From Micromonosporaceae bacterium KJ-029 (lineage in GTDB: Bacteria; Actinomycetota; Actinomycetes; Mycobacteriales; Micromonosporaceae): a DNA stretch of 64,000 nt. Shown here piece by piece: positions 10,286-18,859 of this stretch; within the stretch, counting starts at the first letter, position 1, and every line of letters starts with the position of its first letter. Made by a program: the position numbers and the translations under genes. The DNA lies in contig BIFP01000019.1 in NCBI GenBank assembly GCA_005402585.1, positions 1-64,000 on the forward strand, in the 5' to 3' direction. A model generated the notes under the pieces. The model saw only the letters and a list, made by a program, of their open reading frames with translations, was not told the origin of the DNA and did no database searches.

Positions 10286-12012
10286 TCCGACTGCTCCGCG
10301 GCAACCTACGGCCGTACCAGCGGCCCCTGGCCGCGGTGGTGCTGCTCCAGTTCGTCGGCACGATGGCCTCGCTCTACCTGCCGAGCCTCAACGCCGACAT
10401 CATCGACCTCGGTGTCGCCCGGGGCGACACCGACTACATCGTGCGGACCGGCGGGTGGATGCTCGCGGTCAGCGTGGTGCAGATCGTCTGTTCGATCGCG
10501 GCGGTCTACCTGGGCGCACGGATCGCCATGGGCTTCGGCCGGGACGTGCGGGCGGCGGTCTTCGGGCACGTCAACCGCTTCTCGGCCCGGGAGGTCGCCC
10601 GCTTCGGCGCCCCGTCGCTGATCACCCGGAACACCAACGACGTGCAGCAGGTGCAGATGCTCGTGCTGATGAGCTGCACCATGCTGGTCGCCGCCCCGAT
10701 CATGAGCGTCGGCGGCGTGGTGATGGCGCTCCGCGAGGACGTCGGCCTCTCCTGGCTGATGCTGGTCTGCGTGCCGGTGCTGGCGATCGCGCTGGGCCTG
10801 ATCATCCGGCGGATGGTGCCCGGCTTCCGGCTCATGCAGACCCGGATCGACACGGTCAACCGGGTCCTGCGGGAGCAGATCACCGGAATCCGGGTGGTCC
10901 GGGCATTCGTGCGGGAGCCGTACGAGACGCGGCGCTTCGCCACCGCGAACGTCGACCTGACGGCGACCGCCCTGCGTACCGGCCGGCTGATGGCGTTGAT
11001 CTTCCCCGTGGTGATGCTGGTGCTGAACGTCTCCAGCGTGGCGGTGCTCTGGTTCGGCGCGCAGCGGGTCGACGCCGGGGCGATCGAGGTCGGCGCGCTG
11101 ACCGCCTTCCTGCAGTACCTGATGCAGATCCTGATGGCGGTCATGATGGCCACCTTCATGCTGATGATGGTGCCTCGCGCGGCGGTCTGCGCCGAGCGGA
11201 TCGTGGAGGTGCTCGACACCGACTCCTCGGTGGTGCCCGCCGCCCGCCCGGTCGCCGAGGTGCCGGCCCGGGCCGACCTGGAACTGCGGAACGTACGGTT
11301 CCAGTACCCGGGTGCCGTCGAGCCGGTGCTGCAGGACATCTCGTTCCGGGTGACGCCGGGTACCACCACGGCGATCATCGGCAGTACGGGCGCGGGTAAG
11401 ACCACCCTGGTCTCCCTGATCCCCCGGCTGGTCGACGTGACCGCCGGTGCCGTGCTGGTCGACGGGGTGGACGTCCGGGAACTCGCGCCGGACGAGCTGT
11501 GGCGCCGGATCGGGCTGGTGCCGCAGAAGCCGTACCTGTTCACCGGCACGGTGGCGAGCAACCTGCGTTACGGCAATCCGGACGCCACCGACGACGAACT
11601 GTGGACGGCGCTGGAGATCGCCCAGGCCCGTGACTTCGTCGAGGCCATGCCCGACGGACTGGACGCGCCGATCTCGCAGGGCGGCACGAACGTCTCGGGC
11701 GGGCAGCGGCAGCGGCTGGCGATCGCCCGGGCTCTGGTCCGCCGGCCGGAGATCTACCTCTTCGACGACTCGTTCTCCGCGCTCGACCTCGGTACCGACG
11801 CGCGGCTGCGGGCGGCCCTGCGGCCGGTGACCACCGATGCCGCGGTGGTGATCGTCGCCCAGCGGGTCTCCACGATCGTCGAAGCCGACCAGATCATCGT
11901 GTTGGAGGACGGGGGCGTGGTCGGGATGGGCCGACACGAGGAACTGCTGGAGACCTGCCCGACGTACGCGGAGATCGTGGCGTCCCAGCAGACCGCGGAG
12001 GTGCCGGCATGA
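10279..12012 (+). CDS. ABC exporter half-transporter, degenerate ATP site
   Basis: A 577-residue type IV exporter subunit with six N-terminal transmembrane helices (about 1-310) fused to an ATPase domain. Walker A is [10 protein letters not shown] and the signature [15 protein letters not shown]. Walker B reads [12 protein letters not shown]: the catalytic Glu is replaced by Asp, as in the non-catalytic half of heterodimeric exporters such as TM287/288. Its partner follows downstream with a normal site. The start overlaps the MarR stop. The probable role is export of a hydrophobic toxin or drug across the cytoplasmic membrane. Confidence 0.93.
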   Translation: MLIRLLRGNLRPYQRPLAAVVLLQFVGTMASLYLPSLNADIIDLGVARGDTDYIVRTGGWMLAVSVVQIVCSIAAVYLGARIAMGFGRDVRAAVFGHVNRFSAREVARFGAPSLITRNTNDVQQVQMLVLMSCTMLVAAPIMSVGGVVMALREDVGLSWLMLVCVPVLAIALGLIIRRMVPGFRLMQTRIDTVNRVLREQITGIRVVRAFVREPYETRRFATANVDLTATALRTGRLMALIFPVVMLVLNVSSVAVLWFGAQRVDAGAIEVGALTAFLQYLMQILMAVMMATFMLMMVPRAAVCAERIVEVLDTDSSVVPAARPVAEVPARADLELRNVRFQYPGAVEPVLQDISFRVTPGTTTAIIGSTGAGKTTLVSLIPRLVDVTAGAVLVDGVDVRELAPDELWRRIGLVPQKPYLFTGTVASNLRYGNPDATDDELWTALEIAQARDFVEAMPDGLDAPISQGGTNVSGGQRQRLAIARALVRRPEIYLFDDSFSALDLGTDARLRAALRPVTTDAAVVIVAQRVSTIVEADQIIVLEDGGVVGMGRHEELLETCPTYAEIVASQQTAEVPA

Positions 12013-12092
12013 GCGAGCGACAGCGAGCGAATCATCAGCACAGTGCGATCGAGCCTCAGGTCGGCCCGGAGCGCAGCGGAGGGCCGGCATGA
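12009..12092 (+). CDS. Possible 27-residue coupled mini-ORF between exporter genes
   Basis: An ATG at 12009 overlaps the upstream TGA (ATGA) and opens 27 codons that end at a TGA overlapping the next ATG (12089) in the same ATGA form. Its first six codons are the same as those of the downstream gene, because a 23-bp block (12003-12025) recurs exactly 80 bp later (12083-12105). It probably arose by insertion or duplication of a short repeat and may serve only to keep ribosomes coupled across the gap. There is no evidence that the peptide has a function. Confidence 0.45.
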   Translation: MSERQRANHQHSAIEPQVGPERSGGPA

Positions 12093-14125
12093 GCGAGCGA
12101 CAGCGGCCCCCCAGCCCGCGGCAGGCTGCCGCGGACGGGCGGACGCCGAAGCGACTGCCACCCGGTGGCCAGCGCGGCGGCCCGGGGTGGATGGGCGCGG
12201 GGATGCCCGCGGAACGGTCCATGAACTTCGGGCCGAGCGCCCGGCGCCTGCTGGGTCGGCTCCGCCCGCAGCGTCTGCATCTGGTCGCGGTCATCGCGCT
12301 GGCGGTGGTCAGCGTCGGGCTCAGCGTGATCGGGCCGAAGGTGCTCGGTCACGCCACCGATCTGATCTTCACCGGGGTGCTCGGCCGGCAGCTCCCGGCG
12401 GGTACCAGCGCCGCACAGGCCGTCGAGGCGGCCCGAGCGGCCGGCAATCACAACTTCGCCGACATGCTCGCCCGGATGAACGTGGTGCCCGGCGCGGGGA
12501 TCGACTTCGCCGCGCTGGGCCGGGTACTGCTGCTGGCGCTGGCTCTCTACCTGGTGGCCGGCCTGCTGCTGTGGTGGCAGGGCTGGCTGCTCAACGGGGT
12601 GGTCCAACGGACCGTGCTCAAGCTGCGCGCCGACGTGGAGGACAAGCTCAACCGGCTGCCGCTGCCCTACTTCGACCGGCAGCCGCGCGGTGAGCTGCTC
12701 AGTCGGGTCACCAACGACATCGACAACATCTCGCAGAGCCTCCAGCAGACGCTGAGCCAACTGCTCACCTCGCTGCTGACCGTGGTCGGCGTGCTCGGCA
12801 TGATGTTCTGGATCTCACCGCTGCTCGCCCTGGTGGCGCTGGTCGCGGTGCCGCTGTCGGTGGTGGTGACCGGCCAGATCGCCAAGCGGTCGCAGCGCAA
12901 GTTCATCGCCCAGTGGACCCACACCGGCGAACTGAACGGCCAGATCGAGGAGGCGTTCACCGGCCACGAGCTGGTGAAGGTCTTCGGGCGGCAGCGTGAG
13001 GTGGAGGCGGCCTTCCACGCCAAGAACGAGGAGCTGTTCCAGGCCAGCTTCGGCGCCCAGTTCATCTCGGGCATCATCATGCCGGCGATGCTCTTCATCG
13101 GGAACCTCAGCTACGTGGCCATCGCGGTGGTCGGCGGGCTCCGGGTGGCGTCGGGGACGATGAGCCTCGGCGACGTGCAGGCGTTCATCCAGTACTCACG
13201 GCAGTTCACCCAGCCGCTCACCCAGGTCGCCTCGATGGCCAACCTGCTGCAGTCCGGGGTGGCCTCCGCCGAGCGGGTCTTCGCGGTGCTGGACGCCGAG
13301 GAGCAGAGCCCGGATCCGGTCGCACCGGCACGCGTGACGGACCCGCACGGCCGGGTCGAGTTCGAGCACGTCTCCTTCCGGTACACGCCGGACAAGCCGC
13401 TGATCGAGGACCTGTCCCTGGTGGCCGAGCCCGGTCACACCGTGGCCATCGTCGGGCCGACCGGCGCCGGCAAGACCACCCTGGTCAACCTGATCATGCG
13501 GTTCTACGAGCTGGACGGCGGCCGGATCACGCTCGACGGGGTGGACATCACCACCATGCGCCGCGACGACCTGCGCGGCCGGATCGGCATGGTCCTCCAG
13601 GACACCTGGCTCTTCGGTGGCACCATCCGCGACAACATCGCGTACGGGCGGCCCGACGCCACCGAGGAGGAGATCCTCGCCGCCGCGCGGGCCACCTTCG
13701 TGGACCGGTTCGTGCGCAGCCTGCCGGACGGTTACGACACGGTGATCGACGAGGAGGGAAGCAACCTCAGTGCCGGCGAGCGACAGCTCATCACCATCGC
13801 CCGGGCGTTCCTCGCCGAACCCTCGCTGCTGATCCTCGACGAGGCGACCAGTTCGGTGGACACCCGTACCGAGGTGCTGCTCCAGCGGGCGATGGCGGCC
13901 CTACGGTCGGAGCGGACCAGCTTCGTCATCGCGCACCGGCTCTCCACCATCCGCGACGCCGACCTGATCCTGATGATGGAGAACGGCCGCATCGTCGAGC
14001 AGGGCACCCACGAGGAACTGCTCGCAGCGCATGGCGCCTACCACCGCCTCTACCAGTCCCAGTTCCACCAGGCGGTCAGCGACGACGACCCGGCGGCCGT
14101 ACCGGCGGGGTCCACCGCGGGGTGA
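12089..14125 (+). CDS. ABC exporter half-transporter, catalytic partner
   Basis: A 678-residue exporter subunit with an unusually long, basic, Pro/Gly-rich N-terminus (about 50 residues) and an insertion of some 50 residues between the first two helices. The ATPase has Walker [11 protein letters not shown], signature [15 protein letters not shown] and a canonical Walker [13 protein letters not shown]. It pairs with the upstream subunit, whose site is degenerate, giving a heterodimer with one consensus site. The start ATGA overlaps the mini-ORF stop. A strong palindrome follows the stop. Confidence 0.94.
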   Translation: MSERQRPPSPRQAAADGRTPKRLPPGGQRGGPGWMGAGMPAERSMNFGPSARRLLGRLRPQRLHLVAVIALAVVSVGLSVIGPKVLGHATDLIFTGVLGRQLPAGTSAAQAVEAARAAGNHNFADMLARMNVVPGAGIDFAALGRVLLLALALYLVAGLLLWWQGWLLNGVVQRTVLKLRADVEDKLNRLPLPYFDRQPRGELLSRVTNDIDNISQSLQQTLSQLLTSLLTVVGVLGMMFWISPLLALVALVAVPLSVVVTGQIAKRSQRKFIAQWTHTGELNGQIEEAFTGHELVKVFGRQREVEAAFHAKNEELFQASFGAQFISGIIMPAMLFIGNLSYVAIAVVGGLRVASGTMSLGDVQAFIQYSRQFTQPLTQVASMANLLQSGVASAERVFAVLDAEEQSPDPVAPARVTDPHGRVEFEHVSFRYTPDKPLIEDLSLVAEPGHTVAIVGPTGAGKTTLVNLIMRFYELDGGRITLDGVDITTMRRDDLRGRIGMVLQDTWLFGGTIRDNIAYGRPDATEEEILAAARATFVDRFVRSLPDGYDTVIDEEGSNLSAGERQLITIARAFLAEPSLLILDEATSSVDTRTEVLLQRAMAALRSERTSFVIAHRLSTIRDADLILMMENGRIVEQGTHEELLAAHGAYHRLYQSQFHQAVSDDDPAAVPAGSTAG

Positions 14126-14129
14126 ACCG

Positions 14130-14173
14130 GGCGGCGTCGCCCACCGGGACGGTCCCCGGCGGGCGACGCCGCC
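14130..14173. terminator. Bidirectional terminator hairpin
   Basis: A perfect 13-bp stem (GGCGGCGTCGCCC at 14130-14142 with its complement at 14161-14173) lies five bases after the exporter stop, between it and the convergent synthetase gene. There is no T-tract, as is usual in high-GC actinobacteria. Confidence 0.8.
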
Positions 14174-14203
14174 ACGGCGCCGACGGTGCGCCGCCCCGAC
14201 GGG

Positions 14204-15433
14204 TCAGCCGCGGCTCACCGGCGGCAGGAGGTCGTGGAGACGACCGGCCACCACCTCCGCGATGAGCCCGACCGCGTCGGGGGCGGGCATCGGATCGAGT
14301 CGGCGGCCGTCGCGTAGGCGTAGGGACACCGCACCTTCCGCCGCCTCCCGGGGCCCGACCACCCCGACGTACGGGGCCCTGCGGCGTGCCGCGTCCCGGA
14401 CCCGGGCGCCCAGCGAGCCAGTGGCGTCCACCGCGACCCGCAGTCCGGCCGCCTCGGCCCGACGGGCCAGGTCGCGGGCCGCCTCAACCTGCCCGTCGTC
14501 GACCGGGACCACCACCAACTGCACCGGGGCGTACCAGGGCGGGAAGGCGCCCTGGTGCACCTCGATCAGGTAGGCGAACAGCCGTTCCATGCTGCCGACC
14601 AGGCTGCGGTGCACCATCACCGGCCGCCGCCGCGCCCCACCGGAGTCGGTGTACGACAGGTCGAACCGCTCCGGCTTGTCGAAGTCGAGCTGGACGGTGG
14701 AGATGGTCGACTCCCGTCCGACGGCGTCGACGACCTGAATGTCGATCTTCGGACCGTAGAAGGCGGCCTCGCCCGGCGCCTCGGTGTACGCCACCCCGTC
14801 GAGCGCGGCGCGCAGCAGCTCCTCGGCGCGCGCCCAGTCGGCGTCGTCTCCCACGTACTTCTCCCCCGGCCCGCGACGCGACAGTCGTACGCCGGCAGGT
14901 CGGACCCCGAGCGCGGCGTGCGCGGCGTGGATCAGCCGGAGGATCTCCGACACCTCCTCGCCGACCTGGTCGAGGGCGCAGAAGTTGTGCGCGTCGTTGA
15001 GGGTGATGGCACGTACCCGCGACAGCCCGCCGAGCACCCCCGAGCGTTCCGCGCGGTACATCCCGCCGATCTCGGCCACCCGCAGCGGCAGTTCCCGGTA
15101 GGAGCGCCCGCGCGCCCGGTAGACCAGCGCGTGGTGCGGGCAGAGCGCCGGCCGGAGCATCAGCTCGTCGTCGGAGTTGCCGGGCCGCATGGGTGGGAAC
15201 ATCTCGGCGGCGAAGTAGCCGAGATGTCCGGAGGTCTCGAACAGCTCACGCCGGCCCAGTGGCGGGGTGTGCACGTGCTGGTAGCCCGCCCGGCGTTCCA
15301 GGTCGCGGACGTACTCCTCGACGGCGTGCCGGGCGGCGGCGCCGGCCGGAAGCCAGATCGGCAGGCCGGCACCGGTGAGCGGGTCGGTGGCGAACAGGTC
15401 CAGTTCCCGGCCGAGCCGGTGATGGTCGATCAT
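14204..15433 (-). CDS. Short threonyl-tRNA synthetase paralogue lacking TGS and editing domains
   Basis: A 409-residue class II synthetase aligning with the catalytic core and anticodon-binding domain of ThrRS. Motif 1 lies in RAGYQHVHTPPLGRRELF, and motif 2 in MYRAERSGVLGGLSRVRAIT. The three zinc ligands are retained: Cys in PALCPHH, His in NDAHNFC and His in PVMVHRSLVGSMER. The N-terminal TGS and editing domains of the usual ~650-residue enzyme are absent. The start ATG follows AAGGAG by six bases. Upstream lies a Thr-rich leader peptide and a hairpin, so expression probably responds to charged tRNA-Thr. It may be a conditional or inhibitor-resistant duplicate; a full-length housekeeping copy is expected elsewhere. 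Confidence 0.9.
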   Translation of the reverse strand: MIDHHRLGRELDLFATDPLTGAGLPIWLPAGAAARHAVEEYVRDLERRAGYQHVHTPPLGRRELFETSGHLGYFAAEMFPPMRPGNSDDELMLRPALCPHHALVYRARGRSYRELPLRVAEIGGMYRAERSGVLGGLSRVRAITLNDAHNFCALDQVGEEVSEILRLIHAAHAALGVRPAGVRLSRRGPGEKYVGDDADWARAEELLRAALDGVAYTEAPGEAAFYGPKIDIQVVDAVGRESTISTVQLDFDKPERFDLSYTDSGGARRRPVMVHRSLVGSMERLFAYLIEVHQGAFPPWYAPVQLVVVPVDDGQVEAARDLARRAEAAGLRVAVDATGSLGARVRDAARRRAPYVGVVGPREAAEGAVSLRLRDGRRLDPMPAPDAVGLIAEVVAGRLHDLLPPVSRG

Positions 15434-15487
15434 GTCGTGCTCCTTGGGCGTATGGCCCGACGGCGAACGGTCGCCCGAGACGCACGA

Positions 15488-15514
15488 GGCCCCGGGGCGG
15501 ATCGCCCCGGGGCC
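15488..15514 (-). terminator. Attenuator hairpin of the ThrRS paralogue
   Basis: A perfect 12-bp GC stem (GGCCCCGGGGCG, 15488-15499, with complement 15503-15514) and a 3-base loop. On the minus strand it begins 18 bases after the leader peptide stop and ends 54 bases before the synthetase ATG. An alternative pairing is possible between CGCCGGGTG just after the Thr codons and CACCGGC at the base of this hairpin, which would open it. No U-tract follows. Confidence 0.75.
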
Positions 15515-15532
15515 GGTGTCGACGAAGTAAGG

Positions 15533-15586
15533 TCAGTGCGGCACGCCAGGGTCACCCGGCGTCGTCGTCAGCACCGCACCACTCAT
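15533..15586 (-). CDS. Threonine leader peptide, 17 residues
   Basis: An ATG at 15586 with GGGGA just upstream opens MSGAVLTTTPGDPGVPH and then TGA. Residues 7-9 are encoded by three consecutive ACG codons (15568-15560). Codons 3-5 contain GTGCGG, which can pair with CCGCAC in the last two sense codons, enclosing the Thr codons in a stem. A strong hairpin follows before a threonyl-tRNA synthetase gene. This is the arrangement of ribosome-mediated attenuation: stalling at Thr codons when charged tRNA-Thr is scarce should favour read-through. Too short for routine gene callers. Confidence 0.82.
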   Translation of the reverse strand: MSGAVLTTTPGDPGVPH

Positions 15587-16048
15587 GTCCCCGACGCTAC
15601 CCCCATCCCACGCTCACCCGCACCCGACTAATTCCGACCCGCGATCTTGCACTGCCCGCCGGGCCCGAAAGGTGCATACGGTCGGCCGAAAGCGCCTGAT
15701 CGGCGAGGCGGGAGAAGTGGTGAAGGGCCGGGCATCAGGAACGGGGGACCCGACGCTCTCCGGACCGCGCGCCGACAACGGTACGCCGCCGGAGGCGATC
15801 CGGCGACTGCGGCCCGCCGGGAACCGCCTTCGATATCCCATGGTCGCGACGGCGCCACCCGCTGTCGCTGGACCGGGCCGGGCGAGCTGTCGCTGGTCAC
15901 GGCGGGTGGGACCGCTTACCGTGATCCCCGACACGCCGTCAGGGTTGACACGTTCCGATGACCGATGACCGGTAAGGGTGGTCCCGGGGTTCGATTTCGG
16001 TGCTCGTCCCGGATCCGCCTGGGGTGCTCTCGGCGACAGGCTTTGGGC
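15587..16048. other. Long intergenic stretch, no supported gene
   Basis: Separates the Thr leader from the divergent DUF998 gene. Short open frames exist on both strands but lack family resemblance, ribosome sites or the local codon bias. The stretch carries several GC-rich palindromic segments (for example around 15790-15830) and a TTGACA at 15945-15950 without a well-placed -10. It should hold the promoters of the leader (minus) and of the DUF998 gene (plus), but I cannot place them securely. Confidence 0.5.
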
Positions 16049-16801
16049 ATGCCTGGAACCCGGAAAAACGGTGTACTGGCCATCGCCGCGATCGCCGTCG
16101 CGGCTCTGCTCGCCGTCGTCGGTCACGCGGGTGTGGACGGCTTGGACCCGGTGAGCGTGACCGTCAGCGACTACGCCGTCTCCGACTCCGGCGGCGCCAT
16201 CCACGTGGCCATGCTGCTGCTCGCTGTGGGCTCCGCCGTACTCATCCCGGCCCTGCGCCGCCCCGGCCCACCCCGGGGACGCCGGGACACGGCCCGGGTG
16301 GGCGCGGCACAGTTGCTGCTCGCGGCCTGGGCCGGCGGGCTGCTGCTGGCCGGGCTGGTACCGACCAACCCGCCCGGCACCGAGATGGGCACCGCAGCCT
16401 ATGTGCACCGGTACGCCTCGGTGGTCGCCTTCGTGGCCCTGCCGGTCGCCGGCTGGCTACTCGCCACCCATCTGCCCGCCAACCCCCGTGCCGCCCGTTG
16501 GCTACGCATCCTGGCCGCGGCCAGCCTGTTTCTGGCCGCCGCCCAGGTCTGGTCGGCCTACCCCGGCGACCGCGCCCTCTACGGTCTGATCGAACGCGCC
16601 CTCATCGTCACCGAGGTCGCCCTCCTCACCCTCCTGGCGGCCACCCTCCCCACCCGCCCCCGGTCCGCCGATCATGCATTTGTGGTGCCTCACGAAGGTC
16701 GCGAAACGGTATTGATCGGCCACCACAAGTCCATGATCGGCGAGAGGCTGGGTGGGGTTACTCCAGTTCGTGAAGCATCAGTTGGCGGGCGGCCTCGGTG
16801 A
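16049..16801 (+). CDS. DUF998 family membrane protein
   Basis: A polytopic inner-membrane protein of about 250 residues with six or so hydrophobic helices. The family pattern is visible in VTVSDYAVSDSGGAIH near residues 36-51 and in LVPTNPPGTEM near the middle. Function is unknown. The ATG at 16049 is chosen because it precedes the first helix directly. The last ~45 residues, from RSADHAF onward, are translated from a dispersed inverted repeat (16668-16740), and the end overlaps the convergent lpdA gene by 44 bases, so the tail is probably a recent extension caused by repeat insertion. Confidence 0.8.
   Translation: MPGTRKNGVLAIAAIAVAALLAVVGHAGVDGLDPVSVTVSDYAVSDSGGAIHVAMLLLAVGSAVLIPALRRPGPPRGRRDTARVGAAQLLLAAWAGGLLLAGLVPTNPPGTEMGTAAYVHRYASVVAFVALPVAGWLLATHLPANPRAARWLRILAAASLFLAAAQVWSAYPGDRALYGLIERALIVTEVALLTLLAATLPTRPRSADHAFVVPHEGRETVLIGHHKSMIGERLGGVTPVREASVGGRPR
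16668..16740. repeat. Imperfect inverted repeat (MITE/REP-like)
   Basis: Arms at 16668-16689 and 16718-16740 pair over about 22 bases with few mismatches (CATTTGTGGTGCC against GGCCACCACAAGTCC). The loop is about 28 bases. The interval is AT-richer than its surroundings. It sits at the meeting point of convergent genes and is translated as the tail of the DUF998 protein. Confidence 0.8.
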
Positions 16802-18164
16802 CCGAGCCGGAGAGGCTCGGGTAGATGGTGATGGTCTGGGCCAGCTCGTTCACGGTGAGGTTGTTCTCCACCGCCATGGTGATCGGCAGGATCAGCTCGC
16901 TGGCCTTCGGCGCGACCACCACACCGCCGATGACCTGGCCGCTGGCCGGGCGGCAGAACAGCTTGACGAAGCCGTCCGCCACCTCGTCCATCTTGGCCCG
17001 GGCGTTGCCGGCCAGCGGCAGCATCACCTGCCGGGCCGGCACCTTGCCCGCGTCCACCTCGTCCTGCGAGACGCCCACGGTGGCCAGTTCCGGGTCGGTG
17101 AAGACGTTCGCCGCGACGGTCCGCAGCCGCAGTGGACGGACCGCCTCGCCGAGCGCGTGCCACATGGCGATCCGGCCCTGCATCGCGGCGACGCTGGCCA
17201 GCGGCAGCACGCCGGTGCAGTCGCCGGCCGCGTAGATGCCGGGCACGTTGGTGCGGGAGACCCGGTCCACCGTCACGTACCCGCCCCGGGCCAGCTCGAC
17301 GCCGTACTCGGCCAGGCCCAGGTCAGCGGTGTTGGGGATCGAGCCGACCGCGATCAGCGCGTGCGAGCCGTACACCTTGCGGCCGTCGGAGAGCACGACC
17401 TCCACGCCGCGGTCCGTCCGGCGTACCCCCTCGGCGCGGGAGTTGTTCAGGATGCTCATGCCCCTGGTACGGAAGACCCGCTCGATCGCCTGCGCGGCGT
17501 CGGCGTCCTCGTGCGGCATCACCCGGTCCCGGCTGGAGACCAGGGTCACCTCGATCCCCATCGCCAGGTACGCGCTGGCGAACTCGGCGCCGGTCACGCC
17601 GGAGCCGACCACGACCAGGTGTTCCGGCAGCTCGGGCAGGTCGTACACCTGCCGCCAGGTCAGGATGCGCTCGCCGTCGGGGACCGCGGTGGGCAGCTGG
17701 CGGGGGGTGGCACCGGTGGCGATCAGCACGGTCGAGGCGTCGATCGAGTACGCCGCCTCCTCGCCGCCCGGCGTGACGATCACCCGGTGGGCGTGGCCGA
17801 GCGTGTCCTCGCCCAGCCGGGCCCGACCGGAGACGAAGGTGACCCCGGCCTTGAGCAGCTTGGCGTGGATGTCGGCGGACTGTGCCAGGGCGAGGCGCTT
17901 GACTCGCTCGTGGACCGCCTGGGCGTCGACGGTGACCGCCTCCAGACCGTCCGAGTGCACCCCGAACACCTCGGTGTCGCGGTACCCGGTCACCACCTCC
18001 GAGCTGGCGATGAACGTCTTCGACGGAACGCAGTCGGACAGTACGCAGGCGCCGCCCGCGCCGTCGGCCTCCACCACGGTCACGTCGGCGTCCAACTGGG
18101 CGGCGACCAACGCCGCCTCGTAGCCGGCCGGCCCCCCGCCGATGATCACGATCCGGCTCACCAC
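16758..18164 (-). CDS. lpdA: LpdA-type NAD(P)H quinone reductase / flavoprotein disulfide reductase
   Basis: A 468-residue FAD and NAD-binding oxidoreductase with IVIIGGGPAGYEAALVA at the N-terminus, a second Rossmann motif VVVGSGVTGAEFASAY, and ATGATPRQLP. The redox Cys pair is present in GGACVLSDCVPSK. The C-terminal His that would complete a true dihydrolipoamide dehydrogenase is replaced by Tyr in ITIYPSLSGSV. This fits the mycobacterial LpdA (Rv3303c) type, a quinone reductase linked to oxidative-stress defence, rather than the pyruvate dehydrogenase E3. The start is GTG 18164 or the adjacent GTG 18161, after GAAGG. Confidence 0.9.
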   Translation of the reverse strand: MVSRIVIIGGGPAGYEAALVAAQLDADVTVVEADGAGGACVLSDCVPSKTFIASSEVVTGYRDTEVFGVHSDGLEAVTVDAQAVHERVKRLALAQSADIHAKLLKAGVTFVSGRARLGEDTLGHAHRVIVTPGGEEAAYSIDASTVLIATGATPRQLPTAVPDGERILTWRQVYDLPELPEHLVVVGSGVTGAEFASAYLAMGIEVTLVSSRDRVMPHEDADAAQAIERVFRTRGMSILNNSRAEGVRRTDRGVEVVLSDGRKVYGSHALIAVGSIPNTADLGLAEYGVELARGGYVTVDRVSRTNVPGIYAAGDCTGVLPLASVAAMQGRIAMWHALGEAVRPLRLRTVAANVFTDPELATVGVSQDEVDAGKVPARQVMLPLAGNARAKMDEVADGFVKLFCRPASGQVIGGVVVAPKASELILPITMAVENNLTVNELAQTITIYPSLSGSVTEAARQLMLHELE

Positions 18165-18267
18165 GACCGCCCTTCGTCCATGCTCACAGTGACTTTCTTC
18201 TCCCCGACGCGTCCGACACGCACCGTCGTATTCTCCCCCACGCGCCGACCGAGCTATCGTCATCGCC

Positions 18268-18723
18268 GTGCGTCATTACGCCGCCTACGGCTCGAACCTG
18301 GACCCCGCCCGAATGCGCGCCTACTGCCCGCATTCTCCGATGGTGGGCATCGGCTGGCTGGAGGGCTGGCGGCTCACCTTCGCCGGTGAGGACGTCATCG
18401 GCTGGGAGGGCGCGGTCAGCACGGTGGTCGAGTCGCCCGGCGACCGGGTCTTCGTGGCGCTCTACGACATCCACCCGTACGACGCGGCCCAGCTGGACGA
18501 GATCGAGGGCGTCACCTCCAGCACGTACCGGAAGCTGACCGTACGCGTCTCGACGTTGGACGGCGACGTGACGGCCTGGGTGTACGTCTTCGACGGCTAC
18601 GAGGGCGGGTTGCCCACCTCGTGGTACGTCTCCGAGATCGCGAACGCCGCCGAGAAGGCGGGCGCGCCGGACGACTACGTCATCGAACTGCGGTCCCGCC
18701 CCACCGGCACCGCCTCGGCGTAG
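18268..18723 (+). CDS. Gamma-glutamylcyclotransferase-fold protein
   Basis: A 151-residue protein with the GGCT/AIG2 fold. The substrate loop is YAAYGSNLDPARM at the N-terminus and the acidic catalytic position is probably the Glu in AQLDEIEGV. Members cleave gamma-glutamyl amines or peptides to 5-oxoproline and a free amine; the substrate here is unknown. It starts with GTG and is divergent from lpdA, with 103 bases between them. The C-terminal residues form the usual strand RKLTVRVSTLDGDVTAWVYV. Length is normal. Confidence 0.85.
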   Translation: MRHYAAYGSNLDPARMRAYCPHSPMVGIGWLEGWRLTFAGEDVIGWEGAVSTVVESPGDRVFVALYDIHPYDAAQLDEIEGVTSSTYRKLTVRVSTLDGDVTAWVYVFDGYEGGLPTSWYVSEIANAAEKAGAPDDYVIELRSRPTGTASA

Positions 18724-18859
18724 CGCGTATCCCACCTTCCCAGTCTGCTACCGGCCACCGTCGGGCCGGGCGCCGACCCCGGTCCCCGGGTGGTCCATCA
18801 CAGTCCGGGCGGGTTTGTCGGCCGGCGTCCGCGCACCGGCGTCGCGGCAGGCTGCGCCG

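Noticed and set aside
14204..15433. Resistance gene of an antibiotic cluster
   Set aside because: No biosynthetic genes (NRPS, PKS or tailoring set) are found around it; the attenuator already gives a sufficient reason for its existence.
15585..15968. 127-codon plus-strand ORF and a possible c-di-AMP-type riboswitch in the long gap
   Set aside because: The ORF opposes the Thr leader and lacks family resemblance. The GGGGGACCC segment recalls ydaO elements, but the other conserved blocks and a suitable downstream gene are missing.
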